7,936 nucleotides of DNA from Pirellulales bacterium (GCA_022842745.1 JALHPA010000095.1:1-7936); one strand, 5' to 3'. Counted from the stretch's first letter, positions 1 through 6,668 are shown. Translations and numbers: made by a program. Notes: generated by a model not told the origin, from the sequence alone.

Positions 1-841
1 CGACGCGGTGGAAGTGGAGCTGGACTTCGCGGGCGACTACCCGCCGGACCCCTTCCACGAGGCAGTGCGGCTCGTTGTCTTCCTGGCCTAGCCGGATCAC
101 GTCGTCCAGCTTGATGCCGGGGGGGACGGAGAAGGTCGATTGGTAGATGATCTGGTTGCCGGCGTCCAACTCCGGGACGATGAAGTGGCAGGTGGCGCCA
201 TAGGTCAGCATGCGCCGGCTGAACGCCTCGTGATACGGACGCATGCCGGGGAAGCTAGGGAGCAGGCCGTGGTGCAGATTGATGATCCGGCCGCCGGCGT
301 ATTTCCAGCAGGCGGCGGCGGAGAGGACGCGCATGTAGCGGGCCAGGACGACGTAATCGACCTGGTAGCGGTCGAAGAGTTCGACAAGCTGGTCGTCGTC
401 GACGGCGCCGTTGTCGTCGCCGATTTGAAACCAGGGGATGTCGAACTGTTCGGCGAGTGCCCGGCAGTGGGGGCGGTTGCCAATCATCACGGCGGCCTCG
501 GCCGCCACGCGGCCGTCGCGAATGGCGCGGAGTAGGGCCAAGGCCGGCTCCGGGCGGAGAGTGGTGCAGATCGCCAGCCGGGGGGCGGCGGGGCGCGATT
601 CCGGGGACCAGACGCGGATCGAAAGTTGGGTCATTTCGCCGATGCGACGCATCGCCTCGCGCAATTCCGAGAGGCGCTCCCCGCCCAGCTCGATCCGTAG
701 GAGCATCGCGAACAGGCTCAACTCGTCGTGGTCGTACATCTGGATTTCGGCGATATTGGCGCCTTGGCCAGTGACGTAGTGGATGATCGGGTCGGCCAGA
801 CCGCGGTTGTCCGGCCCGACGGCGGTGATGGTGATTTGCAT
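1..841 (-). CDS. purU: Formyltetrahydrofolate deformylase (PurU), C-terminus cut by window edge
   Basis: Cytoplasmic enzyme expected to hydrolyse 10-formyltetrahydrofolate to tetrahydrofolate and formate. I translated it by hand from the ATG at 841-839: 280 codons without a stop to the left edge, and the family is usually about 285-295 residues, so only a short tail is missing. Residues 3-50 look like the N-terminal ACT domain (TAVGPDNRGL, then GANIAEIQMYDH). Residues 88 onward look like the formyltransferase domain: VMIGN at 118-122, LARYMRVLS at 166-174, INLHH at 187-191, LLPSFPGMRPYHEA at 193-206, and LDAG at 225-228. N188, H190 and D226 match the catalytic Asn-His-Asp triad of the GART/PurU fold. 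The ACT domain argues against a plain glycinamide ribonucleotide transformylase. No Shine-Dalgarno is visible. The start was chosen because the ACT domain begins right after it. It lies 107 bases downstream of the amidotransferase gene on the same strand. Confidence 0.9.
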   Translation of the reverse strand, partial: MQITITAVGPDNRGLADPIIHYVTGQGANIAEIQMYDHDELSLFAMLLRIELGGERLSELREAMRRIGEMTQLSIRVWSPESRPAAPRLAICTTLRPEPALALLRAIRDGRVAAEAAVMIGNRPHCRALAEQFDIPWFQIGDDNGAVDDDQLVELFDRYQVDYVVLARYMRVLSAAACWKYAGGRIINLHHGLLPSFPGMRPYHEAFSRRMLTYGATCHFIVPELDAGNQIIYQSTFSVPPGIKLDDVIRLGQEDNEPHCLVEGVRRVVAREVQLHFHRV

Positions 842-948
842 GGCGACTGGCGATGGGGGGCAGCGGGCGACCAAGGGGACCGGTCGAAAGCGAAGTCTGG
901 AAAACCGAGGCAACCCAGCGGGCCGGGGAGGGAATCAACGATCGCGGA

Positions 949-1671
949 TCATCCGCCGCGTCTTTTGCATAGCTCCGCGAAACGGCCCAGGACCTTGCGC
1001 CCGAGGCGGTTGAGATCGTCGATCCGCTCGGTCGTTTCGCGGCGAATCTGGTCCGGGTCAATATGTTTAAGATAGGACAATTCCACGCAGTTCGCCGGCT
1101 GCCGCAGCCAGTCCTCGATCATGGCGGCCGTCACCTCCAGATGGAACTGGATGCCGTAGGCGGCGGGTCCATACGAAAATGCCTGGTGTCTGCACAGGGG
1201 GCTGGAGGCCAGCAGGGTGGCGTGCTCGGGCAGGTCGAAAGTGTCTCCGTGCCACTGGAAGACGGTCTCCCGGGGGGAGCATTCGCCAAACAGGGGGTCG
1301 GCTTCGGCCGTGGCGGCAAGGTCGACGGGATACCAGCCGATCTCCTTGTGGTCGTTGGGATAGACTCGCGCGCCGAGCGCCTTGGCGAGCATCTGCGAGC
1401 CTAGGCAAATGCCGAGCACCGGCAAGCCGATTTCGACCGCCTGCCGCACCCAGTGGACCTCGTCGGCGAGGTAGGGATAGAGGTCGACGTCGTCGACGTT
1501 CATCGGCCCGCCAAGGACGATCAGGCCCGACAACTGCCCTGGCTGAAAGCTGCGCGGCGCGCCGCGGGGGAGATCGATCACGCTGTAGGTCAGGCCCGCC
1601 TGGCGGAGCGATTCGTCGAGCAGTCCCAGCCCCTCGTGGGGCACGTGGCGGAGAGCGAGTACCGGTTTCAT
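949..1671 (-). CDS. Class I glutamine amidotransferase-like protein
   Basis: A 240-residue single-domain class I glutamine amidotransferase of the GMP-synthase-like type, expected to release ammonia from glutamine or act on a related gamma-glutamyl bond. Visible motifs: LIVLGGPMNV at 50-59 (oxyanion-loop region), GICLGSQ at 87-93 with nucleophile C89, QWHGDTFDLP at 139-148, and GIQFHLEV at 173-180 giving H177 and E179. The Cys-His-Glu triad is therefore intact. The substrate acceptor cannot be read from the sequence, and no synthase partner domain is fused or adjacent. The frame stays open up to an ATG at 1746. I prefer the ATG at 1671 because the domain starts there (MKPVLALRHVPHEG) and the 25 residues before it look like translated leader. 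A GGCC-GAAC-GGCC inverted repeat touches this ATG. The gene is probably co-transcribed with purU downstream. Confidence 0.85.
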   Translation of the reverse strand: MKPVLALRHVPHEGLGLLDESLRQAGLTYSVIDLPRGAPRSFQPGQLSGLIVLGGPMNVDDVDLYPYLADEVHWVRQAVEIGLPVLGICLGSQMLAKALGARVYPNDHKEIGWYPVDLAATAEADPLFGECSPRETVFQWHGDTFDLPEHATLLASSPLCRHQAFSYGPAAYGIQFHLEVTAAMIEDWLRQPANCVELSYLKHIDPDQIRRETTERIDDLNRLGRKVLGRFAELCKRRGG

Positions 1672-1683
1672 GGCCGAACGGCC
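1672..1683 (-). other. Small inverted repeat abutting the amidotransferase start codon
   Basis: The plus strand reads GGCC-GAAC-GGCC. In the mRNA of the minus-strand amidotransferase gene this could form a 4-bp GC stem with a four-base loop ending exactly at the base before the AUG. No clear Shine-Dalgarno is present, so the hairpin could affect ribosome access. Short GC repeats also occur by chance in DNA this rich in GC, so function is only a guess. Confidence 0.25.
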
Positions 1684-1893
1684 TTTTGGAACGGGGAAGG
1701 GAGCAGCCGTTAGCTTACCCTTCGGCATCCAGGCTGGGGAGGCCACCCCCGCTCCCGCTGTGCTTGTACCGGGGTCAAGAGCAGTGGAAAATCACCATGC
1801 ACGCCCTTGAAGGCGAAGAAGCGGACGACCTCCGCCAGAACACTTGGAACTGAACCATGCCGGGCGAGGCAAGTGCTCGTCCAACCACGACCC
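1672..1893. other. Divergent intergenic region, no firm promoter
   Basis: This 222-base gap separates the minus-strand amidotransferase from the plus-strand glycosidase-like gene and must hold at least one promoter for each. I see no convincing sigma-70 pair. The best plus-strand candidate is TTGTAC at 1764-1769 with GAAAAT at 1787-1792, which is weak. Both flanking reading frames extend into the gap without a stop, but the extensions lack domain or signal-peptide character. No RNA gene or mobile element is seen. Confidence 0.5.
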
Positions 1894-3930
1894 ATGAATC
1901 GACAACCCACTCTCGCTGCTCATAGCGTCTGGCGGACCGCCGCAGCGCTGCTGTTGGCGGTCCATTCCACAGTCGCCGCGGCCGACAGGACCGAACCACA
2001 GCGTCTGAAACGAGCAGAGAGCTTTTTGGGGATCCATTTCGACTTCCATGCCAGCCCGAACGACCAGATCGGCAAGAACACCACGCCGGAGATGGTCGAA
2101 AAAATAATCGAGCTGGTGCGGCCGGATTACTTGCAGATCGATTGCAAGGGGCATCCGGGAATCTCCAGCTACCCGACGAAGGTCGGCAACCGCGCGGCAG
2201 GGTACGACGGCGATCCCTTGCGGGTGTGGCGGGAGGCGACAGCGAAGCGGGGAGTGGCGCTGTACGTGCATTATTCCGGTGTCTGGGACTCGAAAGCAGT
2301 GCAGGACCATCCCGATTGGGCCGCGACGCGGGCCGACGGTAAGCCGGACGAGCGAGCGACATCGGTTTTCGGGCCGTATGCCGAGAAGCTGCTGATTCCG
2401 CAGTTGCGGGAGTTGGCGGGGGATTACAGGATCGACGGAGCGTGGGTCGATGGGGACTGCTGGGCGGCGATACCGGATTTTGGGGAGGCTTCGCAAGCGG
2501 CGTTTCGGGCACGAACGGGGATTCAGGCGGTGCCCCGCGGCCCGGGAGAACCGCATTGGCGGGAGTTTTTGGAGTTTCAGCGTCAGGCATTTCGCGACTA
2601 TGTGAACCGCTATGTCGGCGAGGTGAAGCGGACCCATCCGGAGTTTCAAATTTGCAGCAATTGGGCCTTTAGCGACCACATGCCGGAGCCGGTGACCGTG
2701 CCGGTGGACTTTCTGTCCGGGGATTATTCGCCGCAGGACAGCGTCAATTCGGCCCGGCTGGCCGGGAGGTTTCTCGCCCAGCAGGGAAAACCTTGGGATT
2801 TGATGGCTTGGAGCTTCACCACCGGCGCCAGCGGCGGCCAGAAGACGGCGGTGCAGTTGCAGCGGGAGGCGGCAGTGGTCCTGGCGCTGGGAGGAGGATT
2901 TCAGGCCTACCACAAGCAACGGCACGACGGTTCGATCTTTCCAGAGCAGATGCCCGTCATGGCGGAGGTGGCGAAATTCTGCCGCGCTCGGCAGAAGCTG
3001 TGCCACCGCGGTGTGGCGGTCCCGCAGATCGCCCTGCTCTTATGCACCGAGGCGCACTATCGCCGCCAGAACGGGTTGTTTCCGCGCGACCACGCGCGGA
3101 TCGAAGGGGTGCTGCAGGCGCTCTTGGAGAAGCAGCATTCGGTGGAAGTGCTGGCGGAGCATCGACTGGGTCCCCGCCTCGGGGAGTATCCGTTGGTGGT
3201 GGTTCCTGAATGGGAGTATCTGCCGCCGCCATTGCAGGCGAAGCTGAAGACGTATGTCGCAGGCGGCGGTAATCTGCTCTTGATCGGGCCGGAGTCCGCG
3301 GCGCTGTTTGCGGACGAACTCGGGGCGCGGCTGGCGAAAGGCGAGGCGCGGGAGGGAGAACTGTCGCTGTCGCAGGAGGGAGGGAGCGCCACGATCCGGG
3401 GGGCCTGGCAGGGAGCGACGCTGGGGGCGGACGCCGAAGCCATCGGCATGCTACGACCGGCGGGGAGGTCGGAACCCGAATCGCTGCCGGCGGCCTCGGT
3501 GCGGCGGGTGGGAAAGGGGCAGATCGCGGCGACGTACTTCACGCTGGGAAGGGAGTATCGCGACGCGCCGAATCCGGCGATCAGGAAATTTTTGGATGGA
3601 ATCGTGCGGCGGCTGTTTCCCGAGCCGCTGGCGGTGGTCACGGGTTCCGAAGAGGTGGATGTGTGCGCGATGCGGAATCACGGCCAGCTTATGATCCACC
3701 TGGTGAATACGTCTGGGCCGCACCAACGGCGTCCGATCCAGGATTCGATCCCCCTTTTGGGTCCGCTGACGCTCGAGGTTCGCGCGCCAATGGCGCCGTC
3801 CGCCGTGACGCTCAAGCCGAGTGGGCAGAAGCTGGAATTCACCTACGAAGGGGGGCGGATCCACGTCACCACGCCGCCAATCGCGATTCATGAGGCGGTG
3901 GTGATCGAAACGGCAGAGGAGCCGCGGTGA
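1894..3930 (+). CDS. Secreted GHL6-like TIM-barrel glycoside hydrolase with GATase-like domain
   Basis: A 678-residue exported protein, probably a carbohydrate-active enzyme. Residues 1-30 form a signal peptide (R14, hydrophobic run 15-23, cleavage near AAA-D31). The barrel begins near 38 with LGIHFDFH. D83-C-K-G-H at 83-87 followed by YPTKVG at 93-98 is typical of the hypothetical glycoside hydrolase 6 (GHL6) and alpha-amylase-like superfamily. VHYSGVWD is at 125-132. GAWVDGD at 182-188 offers D186 as a candidate catalytic acid, like the WxDG of GH29-type enzymes. SGDYSP is at 275-280. Residues about 400-470 (YPLVVVPEWEYLPPPL, then YVAGGGNLLLIGPE) resemble the GATase-like beta-galactosidase trimerisation domain, followed by a beta-rich tail. 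Start: the frame is open back to a TTG at 1807, but the ATG at 1894 begins the signal peptide. There is no good Shine-Dalgarno. Substrate is unknown; a fucosidase or galactosidase relative is possible. Confidence 0.75.
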   Translation: MNRQPTLAAHSVWRTAAALLLAVHSTVAAADRTEPQRLKRAESFLGIHFDFHASPNDQIGKNTTPEMVEKIIELVRPDYLQIDCKGHPGISSYPTKVGNRAAGYDGDPLRVWREATAKRGVALYVHYSGVWDSKAVQDHPDWAATRADGKPDERATSVFGPYAEKLLIPQLRELAGDYRIDGAWVDGDCWAAIPDFGEASQAAFRARTGIQAVPRGPGEPHWREFLEFQRQAFRDYVNRYVGEVKRTHPEFQICSNWAFSDHMPEPVTVPVDFLSGDYSPQDSVNSARLAGRFLAQQGKPWDLMAWSFTTGASGGQKTAVQLQREAAVVLALGGGFQAYHKQRHDGSIFPEQMPVMAEVAKFCRARQKLCHRGVAVPQIALLLCTEAHYRRQNGLFPRDHARIEGVLQALLEKQHSVEVLAEHRLGPRLGEYPLVVVPEWEYLPPPLQAKLKTYVAGGGNLLLIGPESAALFADELGARLAKGEAREGELSLSQEGGSATIRGAWQGATLGADAEAIGMLRPAGRSEPESLPAASVRRVGKGQIAATYFTLGREYRDAPNPAIRKFLDGIVRRLFPEPLAVVTGSEEVDVCAMRNHGQLMIHLVNTSGPHQRRPIQDSIPLLGPLTLEVRAPMAPSAVTLKPSGQKLEFTYEGGRIHVTTPPIAIHEAVVIETAEEPR

Positions 3931-3979
3931 GTGAGCGAGGGCACGCGAATCGAGCACACCTTAGCTCAACAATCGATAC
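3931..3979. other. Convergent gap between glycosidase-like and LEPR-XLL genes
   Basis: These 49 bases separate the stop codons of two convergent genes. The only pairing I see is a 4-bp GAGC/GCTC stem (3952-3955 with 3964-3967) and a distant GTGAG/CTCAC pair. Neither is followed by a T run, so no intrinsic terminator can be called. Confidence 0.5.
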
Positions 3980-5515
3980 TCACGCCGAACTCCGGCCGAA
4001 GTTGTTGTCGACGATCAGCATGTCGGCGAGATCGACGACTTGATCGAGGTTCAAATCGCCGCTGAACGGCCCCAGTTTGCCGCCGGTTTTGCCGAAATGG
4101 TTGTCGATGACGACGTAATCCAGCACGTCGACCTGGCCGTCGGCGTTGCAGTCGCCGGGGATTAGCACATCCTGATGCAAATAACTAAAGACCATCAAAT
4201 CGCGCTCATCGACCACTCCGTCGCTATTGGAGTCCTCCCAATACTCGGCAAGGTAAACGCTCTTCCCAGGGACAACAATTAGTAGGGGAGTATCAAAATG
4301 CTCCGTAAAGCCAGCGCCGGCGGTGACTTGGGCTCCTGCGCTCGTGGTAAGGCTCCCAAGGTGCGCTCTCAGAGTGAAACCCGCGGTTGGGGCGCTGTTT
4401 TGTTGCTCGAATTCGGTCCGCTGCACGCCGGAGACCGCGGACATGTCGTACCACCAGCCGTCGGTTCCGCCGCCGCCGGCGAGGCGTCCTCCGTTGTTGC
4501 GCACGATCGAGCCGCTGAGGCTTGCGGTGTCGTTCCCCGCGCCGAGCGACGCCCAGAAGTTGTCGAAGGCCGACTGCCGCACGAGGAGCAAATCGGCCCC
4601 TTCGCCGGTGTCTAACCGCAGGCTTTTCACGCTGGCAATTTCGAGCCAAGCGCGATCGTCCCCCTGGCCTAACCCAGTGGATAGGGTTCCGGTCGCAGTG
4701 GAGGTCTTAATGTATAGATCGTCGTTCCCGTCCCCCAGTTCCAAGTAGGCATCGGCGGAAAGCACGCAATCGACCAGACTGATCGTGTCGTCCCCAGCCC
4801 CCGCGGCGACGCTGATGGTCCCGGTGAGCGTCCGCCAACACCAGAGCGAATCGTCGGCGCCTCCCTGATCGACGTTCAGTCCTCCGAGGCGACTATCGGT
4901 GATCTCGACCCGGTCGGAGTGGCTGCCCGTGGCGATGGAAATCGGCCCCAGCGAGGACTCCCATACATCCACACGATTGGCGCCGTCGCCGAGCGCCAGA
5001 TGGGTCGCTCCGGCCACGATGACGTTGTGGAGGTTGATGTAATCCGGACTTGGCTCTCCCGGCAGGCCCAGCCCTACCTGTAAATCGCCGCGGACCAACA
5101 GGGACCGCGGAGCGAGCGTTCCCCCGGGGCGGGGGGCGGTCTGACCGTAGTACCCCAAGAGGATGGAATCGGTCCCGCTGCCCATATCGATAATCAGCCG
5201 CCCGGCGACGTCGAGATTGCCGGACATGAAGTAGTCTTCACCCTCCAAAAGCGCGATGACAATATCGCGCGTGACGCCATCGAAGAGCTGCCATTCTTGG
5301 CCGTTGACGGTGGTGGGGGAAATGTAGTCGCTCGGCCGCACCAGCGCCTGGCCGGCCACTCCCGTCCCCATGATCTCCACTCGATTGCTCAACTCGTCGC
5401 CGCGCACGAAGAGCGTGCCGTCGATAAGCTGGGCTTGGACGTTGCCCGCCAGCAGGTCCCGTGGCTCCAGCCGCTCCGCTCGCCACAGCCGCTGGCGTTT
5501 TTTCGATTGGACCAT
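3980..5515 (-). CDS. LEPR-XLL protein with beta-solenoid repeats and C-terminal type I dockerin
   Basis: A 511-residue predicted surface or secreted planctomycete protein. Residues 1-24 are basic (KKRQRLWR) and lead into LEPRDLLAG at 16-24, the LEPR-XLL N-terminal motif. Residues about 94-352 form a regular array of GxGxD-type turns. The turn acidic position falls at 94, 116, 158, N180, 201, 222, 243, 265, 287, 308, 329 and 352, mostly 21 or 22 apart, which suggests a parallel beta-solenoid. At the C-terminus, D455-D466 and D487-D498 are twelve-residue calcium loops of a dockerin pair, each followed by I/V-DN-FG. A third loop of the same shape lies at D428-D439. Start: the frame runs open to 5707, but the ATG at 5515 has GAGG eight bases upstream and sits just before the LEPR motif. 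No cohesin partner is visible here. The ligand is unknown. Confidence 0.85.
   Translation of the reverse strand: MVQSKKRQRLWRAERLEPRDLLAGNVQAQLIDGTLFVRGDELSNRVEIMGTGVAGQALVRPSDYISPTTVNGQEWQLFDGVTRDIVIALLEGEDYFMSGNLDVAGRLIIDMGSGTDSILLGYYGQTAPRPGGTLAPRSLLVRGDLQVGLGLPGEPSPDYINLHNVIVAGATHLALGDGANRVDVWESSLGPISIATGSHSDRVEITDSRLGGLNVDQGGADDSLWCWRTLTGTISVAAGAGDDTISLVDCVLSADAYLELGDGNDDLYIKTSTATGTLSTGLGQGDDRAWLEIASVKSLRLDTGEGADLLLVRQSAFDNFWASLGAGNDTASLSGSIVRNNGGRLAGGGGTDGWWYDMSAVSGVQRTEFEQQNSAPTAGFTLRAHLGSLTTSAGAQVTAGAGFTEHFDTPLLIVVPGKSVYLAEYWEDSNSDGVVDERDLMVFSYLHQDVLIPGDCNADGQVDVLDYVVIDNHFGKTGGKLGPFSGDLNLDQVVDLADMLIVDNNFGRSSA
3989..4234 (-). other. Triple EF-hand-like calcium loops (dockerin region)
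   Basis: Residues 428-508 of the LEPR-XLL protein carry three twelve-residue loops with Asp at positions 1, 5, 9 and 12: D428/D432/D436/D439, D455/D459/D463/D466 and D487/D491/D495/D498. Position 3 is Asn in all three. The last two are followed by matching VIDNHFG and IVDNNFG helices and form a standard type I dockerin. The first, followed by LMVFSYL, is an additional loop outside the classical pair. Confidence 0.7.
4460..5236 (-). repeat. Coding repeats: aspartate ladder of about 21-22 residues per coil
   Basis: Inside the LEPR-XLL gene the protein repeats a pattern of G-x-x-x-D/N, then a short hydrophobic strand, a variable S/T-rich turn and a second strand. Turn glycines start at residues 176, 197, 218, 239, 261, 283, 304, 325 and 348, so the steps are 21, 21, 21, 22, 22, 21, 21 and 23. 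Looser copies reach back to D94. The copies are well diverged, so this is a protein-level repeat and not a recent DNA duplication. RTX nonapeptide repeats have a much shorter period, so I do not call it RTX. Confidence 0.75.
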
Positions 5516-5682
5516 CGTTGCGCCCTCAAAGTTGAATTCCAGATGGGCTGCTCCCGCCGCCGGGAGGCAACAATCACCCGCCCCTGTCGAACGTCTGGCC
5601 GAACGTAGGGTATGGCAAGCGCCGGCGAGAGAATTCGCTATGCCCGGTCCGTGGCGCCGCTTGGCAGATGCCCCCTCTTTGT

Positions 5683-5695
5683 GGTTACGATAACC
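5683..5695. promoter_or_regulatory. GGTTA-CGA-TAACC inverted repeat, possible operator
   Basis: Perfect 5-bp arms around a 3-base centre in the divergent region between the LEPR-XLL and DUF1080 genes. It lies about 110 bases before the DUF1080 ATG and about 170 bases before the LEPR-XLL ATG. Such a short palindrome could bind a dimeric regulator but can also occur by chance. Confidence 0.25.
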
Positions 5696-5709
5696 TCCCG
5701 GGGGCACGA

Positions 5710-5737
5710 TTGCAAACGGGGCGGCGTGGGTTATTTT
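5710..5737 (+). promoter_or_regulatory. Weak sigma-70-like promoter candidate for the DUF1080 gene
   Basis: TTGCAA at 5710-5715 and TATTTT at 5732-5737 are separated by 16 bases; each matches four of six consensus bases. The AT-rich block at 5731-5739 stands out in GC-rich surroundings. Transcription would begin near 5744, giving a leader of about 60 bases. Confidence 0.35.
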
Positions 5738-5794
5738 TAGAGTGGCCGCGTCCGCTGCGGCGGGAGCGATGATTCACGCTAAGTCCTTGTTGCC

Positions 5795-5799
5795 AGGAG
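5795..5799 (+). promoter_or_regulatory. Strong Shine-Dalgarno site deciding the DUF1080 start
   Basis: AGGAG lies seven bases before the ATG at 5807. A TTG at 5804 is in the same frame directly before that ATG, but the spacing favours the ATG. This is the best ribosome binding site in the window. Confidence 0.75.
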
Positions 5800-5806
5800 A
5801 TTTTTG

Positions 5807-6580
5807 ATGCCACACCGAGCGCCCGTAAACGTTGTTGGGACGTATTTCTTATTGTTGTTTGCGCTTCCCTCGTTTGCCCTGGCGGCCGATTGGAAGGTGG
5901 AACAGCTCGACGACTCGGGGTTTGTATCCATCTTCGACGGCAAGTCGCTGGCAGGGTGGCACGTCAGCGCCGAGACCGGGCATAGCGGGGCGAGCCAGCA
6001 CAAATCCGGGGGCCGGTGGGTCGTGGAGGAGGGAGCGATCGTAGGGAGCCAGGACATTCCGGGAAACGGCGGGATCGTGATCACGGACAAGGTTTACGGC
6101 GACTTTGAAGTGATCGTGGAAATGAAGAACGATTACGGCCCGGACAGCGGGCTGTTTCTACGGAGCACGGAGAAAGGGGTCGCATACCAGTACCTGGTGG
6201 ATTATCACGAAGGGGGGAGTAATGCGGGGTTGTACGGCGAGGGTTTCCGCAAGGGCTTTCACTTGCGTAACTATTCGTTCGGCGACACGCCGGACAAGAT
6301 CAGCGAGGTCAAAAGCGAGTTTCCCTTGCCGGTGAAGCCGGCCGACTGGCCGAAGTTCTGGAAGCACGGCGAATGGAACACGTTCCGGGCAAAAATCGTC
6401 GGCAATCCACCGCACATCACAACCTGGATCAACGGGGTGCGGTTCATGGACTGGCAAGATCCAGAAAAAGAGCCGCGGCATCCGGCCACCGGGGGGATCG
6501 CCCTGCAAGTCCACGGGGGGGGCGATTTCACGAAGCAGTTCGTGCGCTACAAAGGGATTAAGGTCAAGGAGCTGAAGTAG
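5807..6580 (+). CDS. Secreted DUF1080 / 3-keto-disaccharide hydrolase domain protein
   Basis: A 257-residue exported protein of the DUF1080 family (Pfam PF06439, now described as 3-keto-disaccharide hydrolase), with a concanavalin-like jelly-roll fold. Members cleave 3-keto-glycosides in some bacteria and are strongly expanded in planctomycetes. Residues 1-26 form a signal peptide (hydrophobic run 13-20, cleavage near ALA-A27 or AA-D28). The single domain covers about 39-256: FVSIFDGKSLAGW at 39-51, then DFEVIVEMKNDYGPDSGLF, YQYLVDYHEGGSNAGLYGEG, GEWNTFRAKIVGNPP, INGVRFMDWQD and GGIALQVHGG in the order expected for the family. The ATG at 5807 has AGGAG seven bases upstream. It is divergent from the LEPR-XLL gene and probably transcribed alone. 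The exact substrate cannot be read from the sequence. Confidence 0.9.
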   Translation: MPHRAPVNVVGTYFLLLFALPSFALAADWKVEQLDDSGFVSIFDGKSLAGWHVSAETGHSGASQHKSGGRWVVEEGAIVGSQDIPGNGGIVITDKVYGDFEVIVEMKNDYGPDSGLFLRSTEKGVAYQYLVDYHEGGSNAGLYGEGFRKGFHLRNYSFGDTPDKISEVKSEFPLPVKPADWPKFWKHGEWNTFRAKIVGNPPHITTWINGVRFMDWQDPEKEPRHPATGGIALQVHGGGDFTKQFVRYKGIKVKELK

Positions 6581-6586
6581 ACGGCG

Positions 6587-6640
6587 CTTCGGGGACCAAT
6601 CCGGAGGCTCGTTGCCAATGCTAGCAGAGGTTGGCGGCAA
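6587..6640 (+). terminator. Weak hairpins downstream of the DUF1080 gene
   Basis: Two possible stems follow the stop codon. CTTCGG at 6587-6592 pairs with CCGGAG at 6601-6606 (one G-U), with an 8-base loop. GCCAA at 6614-6618 pairs with TTGGC at 6631-6635 across 12 bases that include the palindrome TGCTAGCA. Neither is followed by a T run, so an intrinsic terminator is doubtful. Confidence 0.2.
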
Positions 6641-6668
6641 AAGAGGCGATTTTCTGAACCGCGGGTAC

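Larger units (their letters stand above)
5516..5806. other. Divergent intergenic region upstream of LEPR-XLL and DUF1080 genes
   Basis: A 291-base gap that must serve two divergent secreted-protein genes. It holds an inverted repeat at 5683-5695, a weak plus-strand promoter at 5710-5737 and two copies of GAACGT twelve bases apart (about 5599-5616). The minus frame is open through most of it, but that extension is arginine- and alanine-rich with no domain character. I see no RNA gene. Confidence 0.5.

Noticed and set aside
255..1061. 268-codon minus-strand frame spanning the purU start
   Set aside because: Out of frame with purU and the amidotransferase; arginine- and proline-rich with no motif, while purU carries a full ACT and formyltransferase pattern.
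1179..1853. 224-codon plus-strand frame opposite the amidotransferase
   Set aside because: Arginine-, glycine- and proline-rich shadow; the opposite strand has an intact Cys-His-Glu triad.
1807..1893. 29-residue N-terminal extension of the glycosidase-like protein from a TTG
   Set aside because: It would bury the signal peptide that begins at the ATG at 1894.
1775..2590. 271-codon minus-strand frame, rich in proline, serine and arginine
   Set aside because: Composition is typical of an out-of-frame translation of GC-rich coding DNA and it overlaps a better gene.
1792..3006. 404-codon open frame on the minus strand opposite the glycosidase-like gene
   Set aside because: It lies entirely antisense to a gene with a signal peptide and clear family motifs, and its protein shows no domain. 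Long antisense frames are expected at this GC content.
4460..5236. RTX (haemolysin-type) calcium repeats
   Set aside because: The turns look similar, but the period is 21-22 residues and not 9, and tandem GGxGxD nonapeptides are absent.
5516..5707. 64-residue N-terminal extension of the LEPR-XLL protein
   Set aside because: The LEPR motif belongs near the N-terminus and the ATG at 5515 has a GAGG at good spacing. The extension has no domain or signal character.
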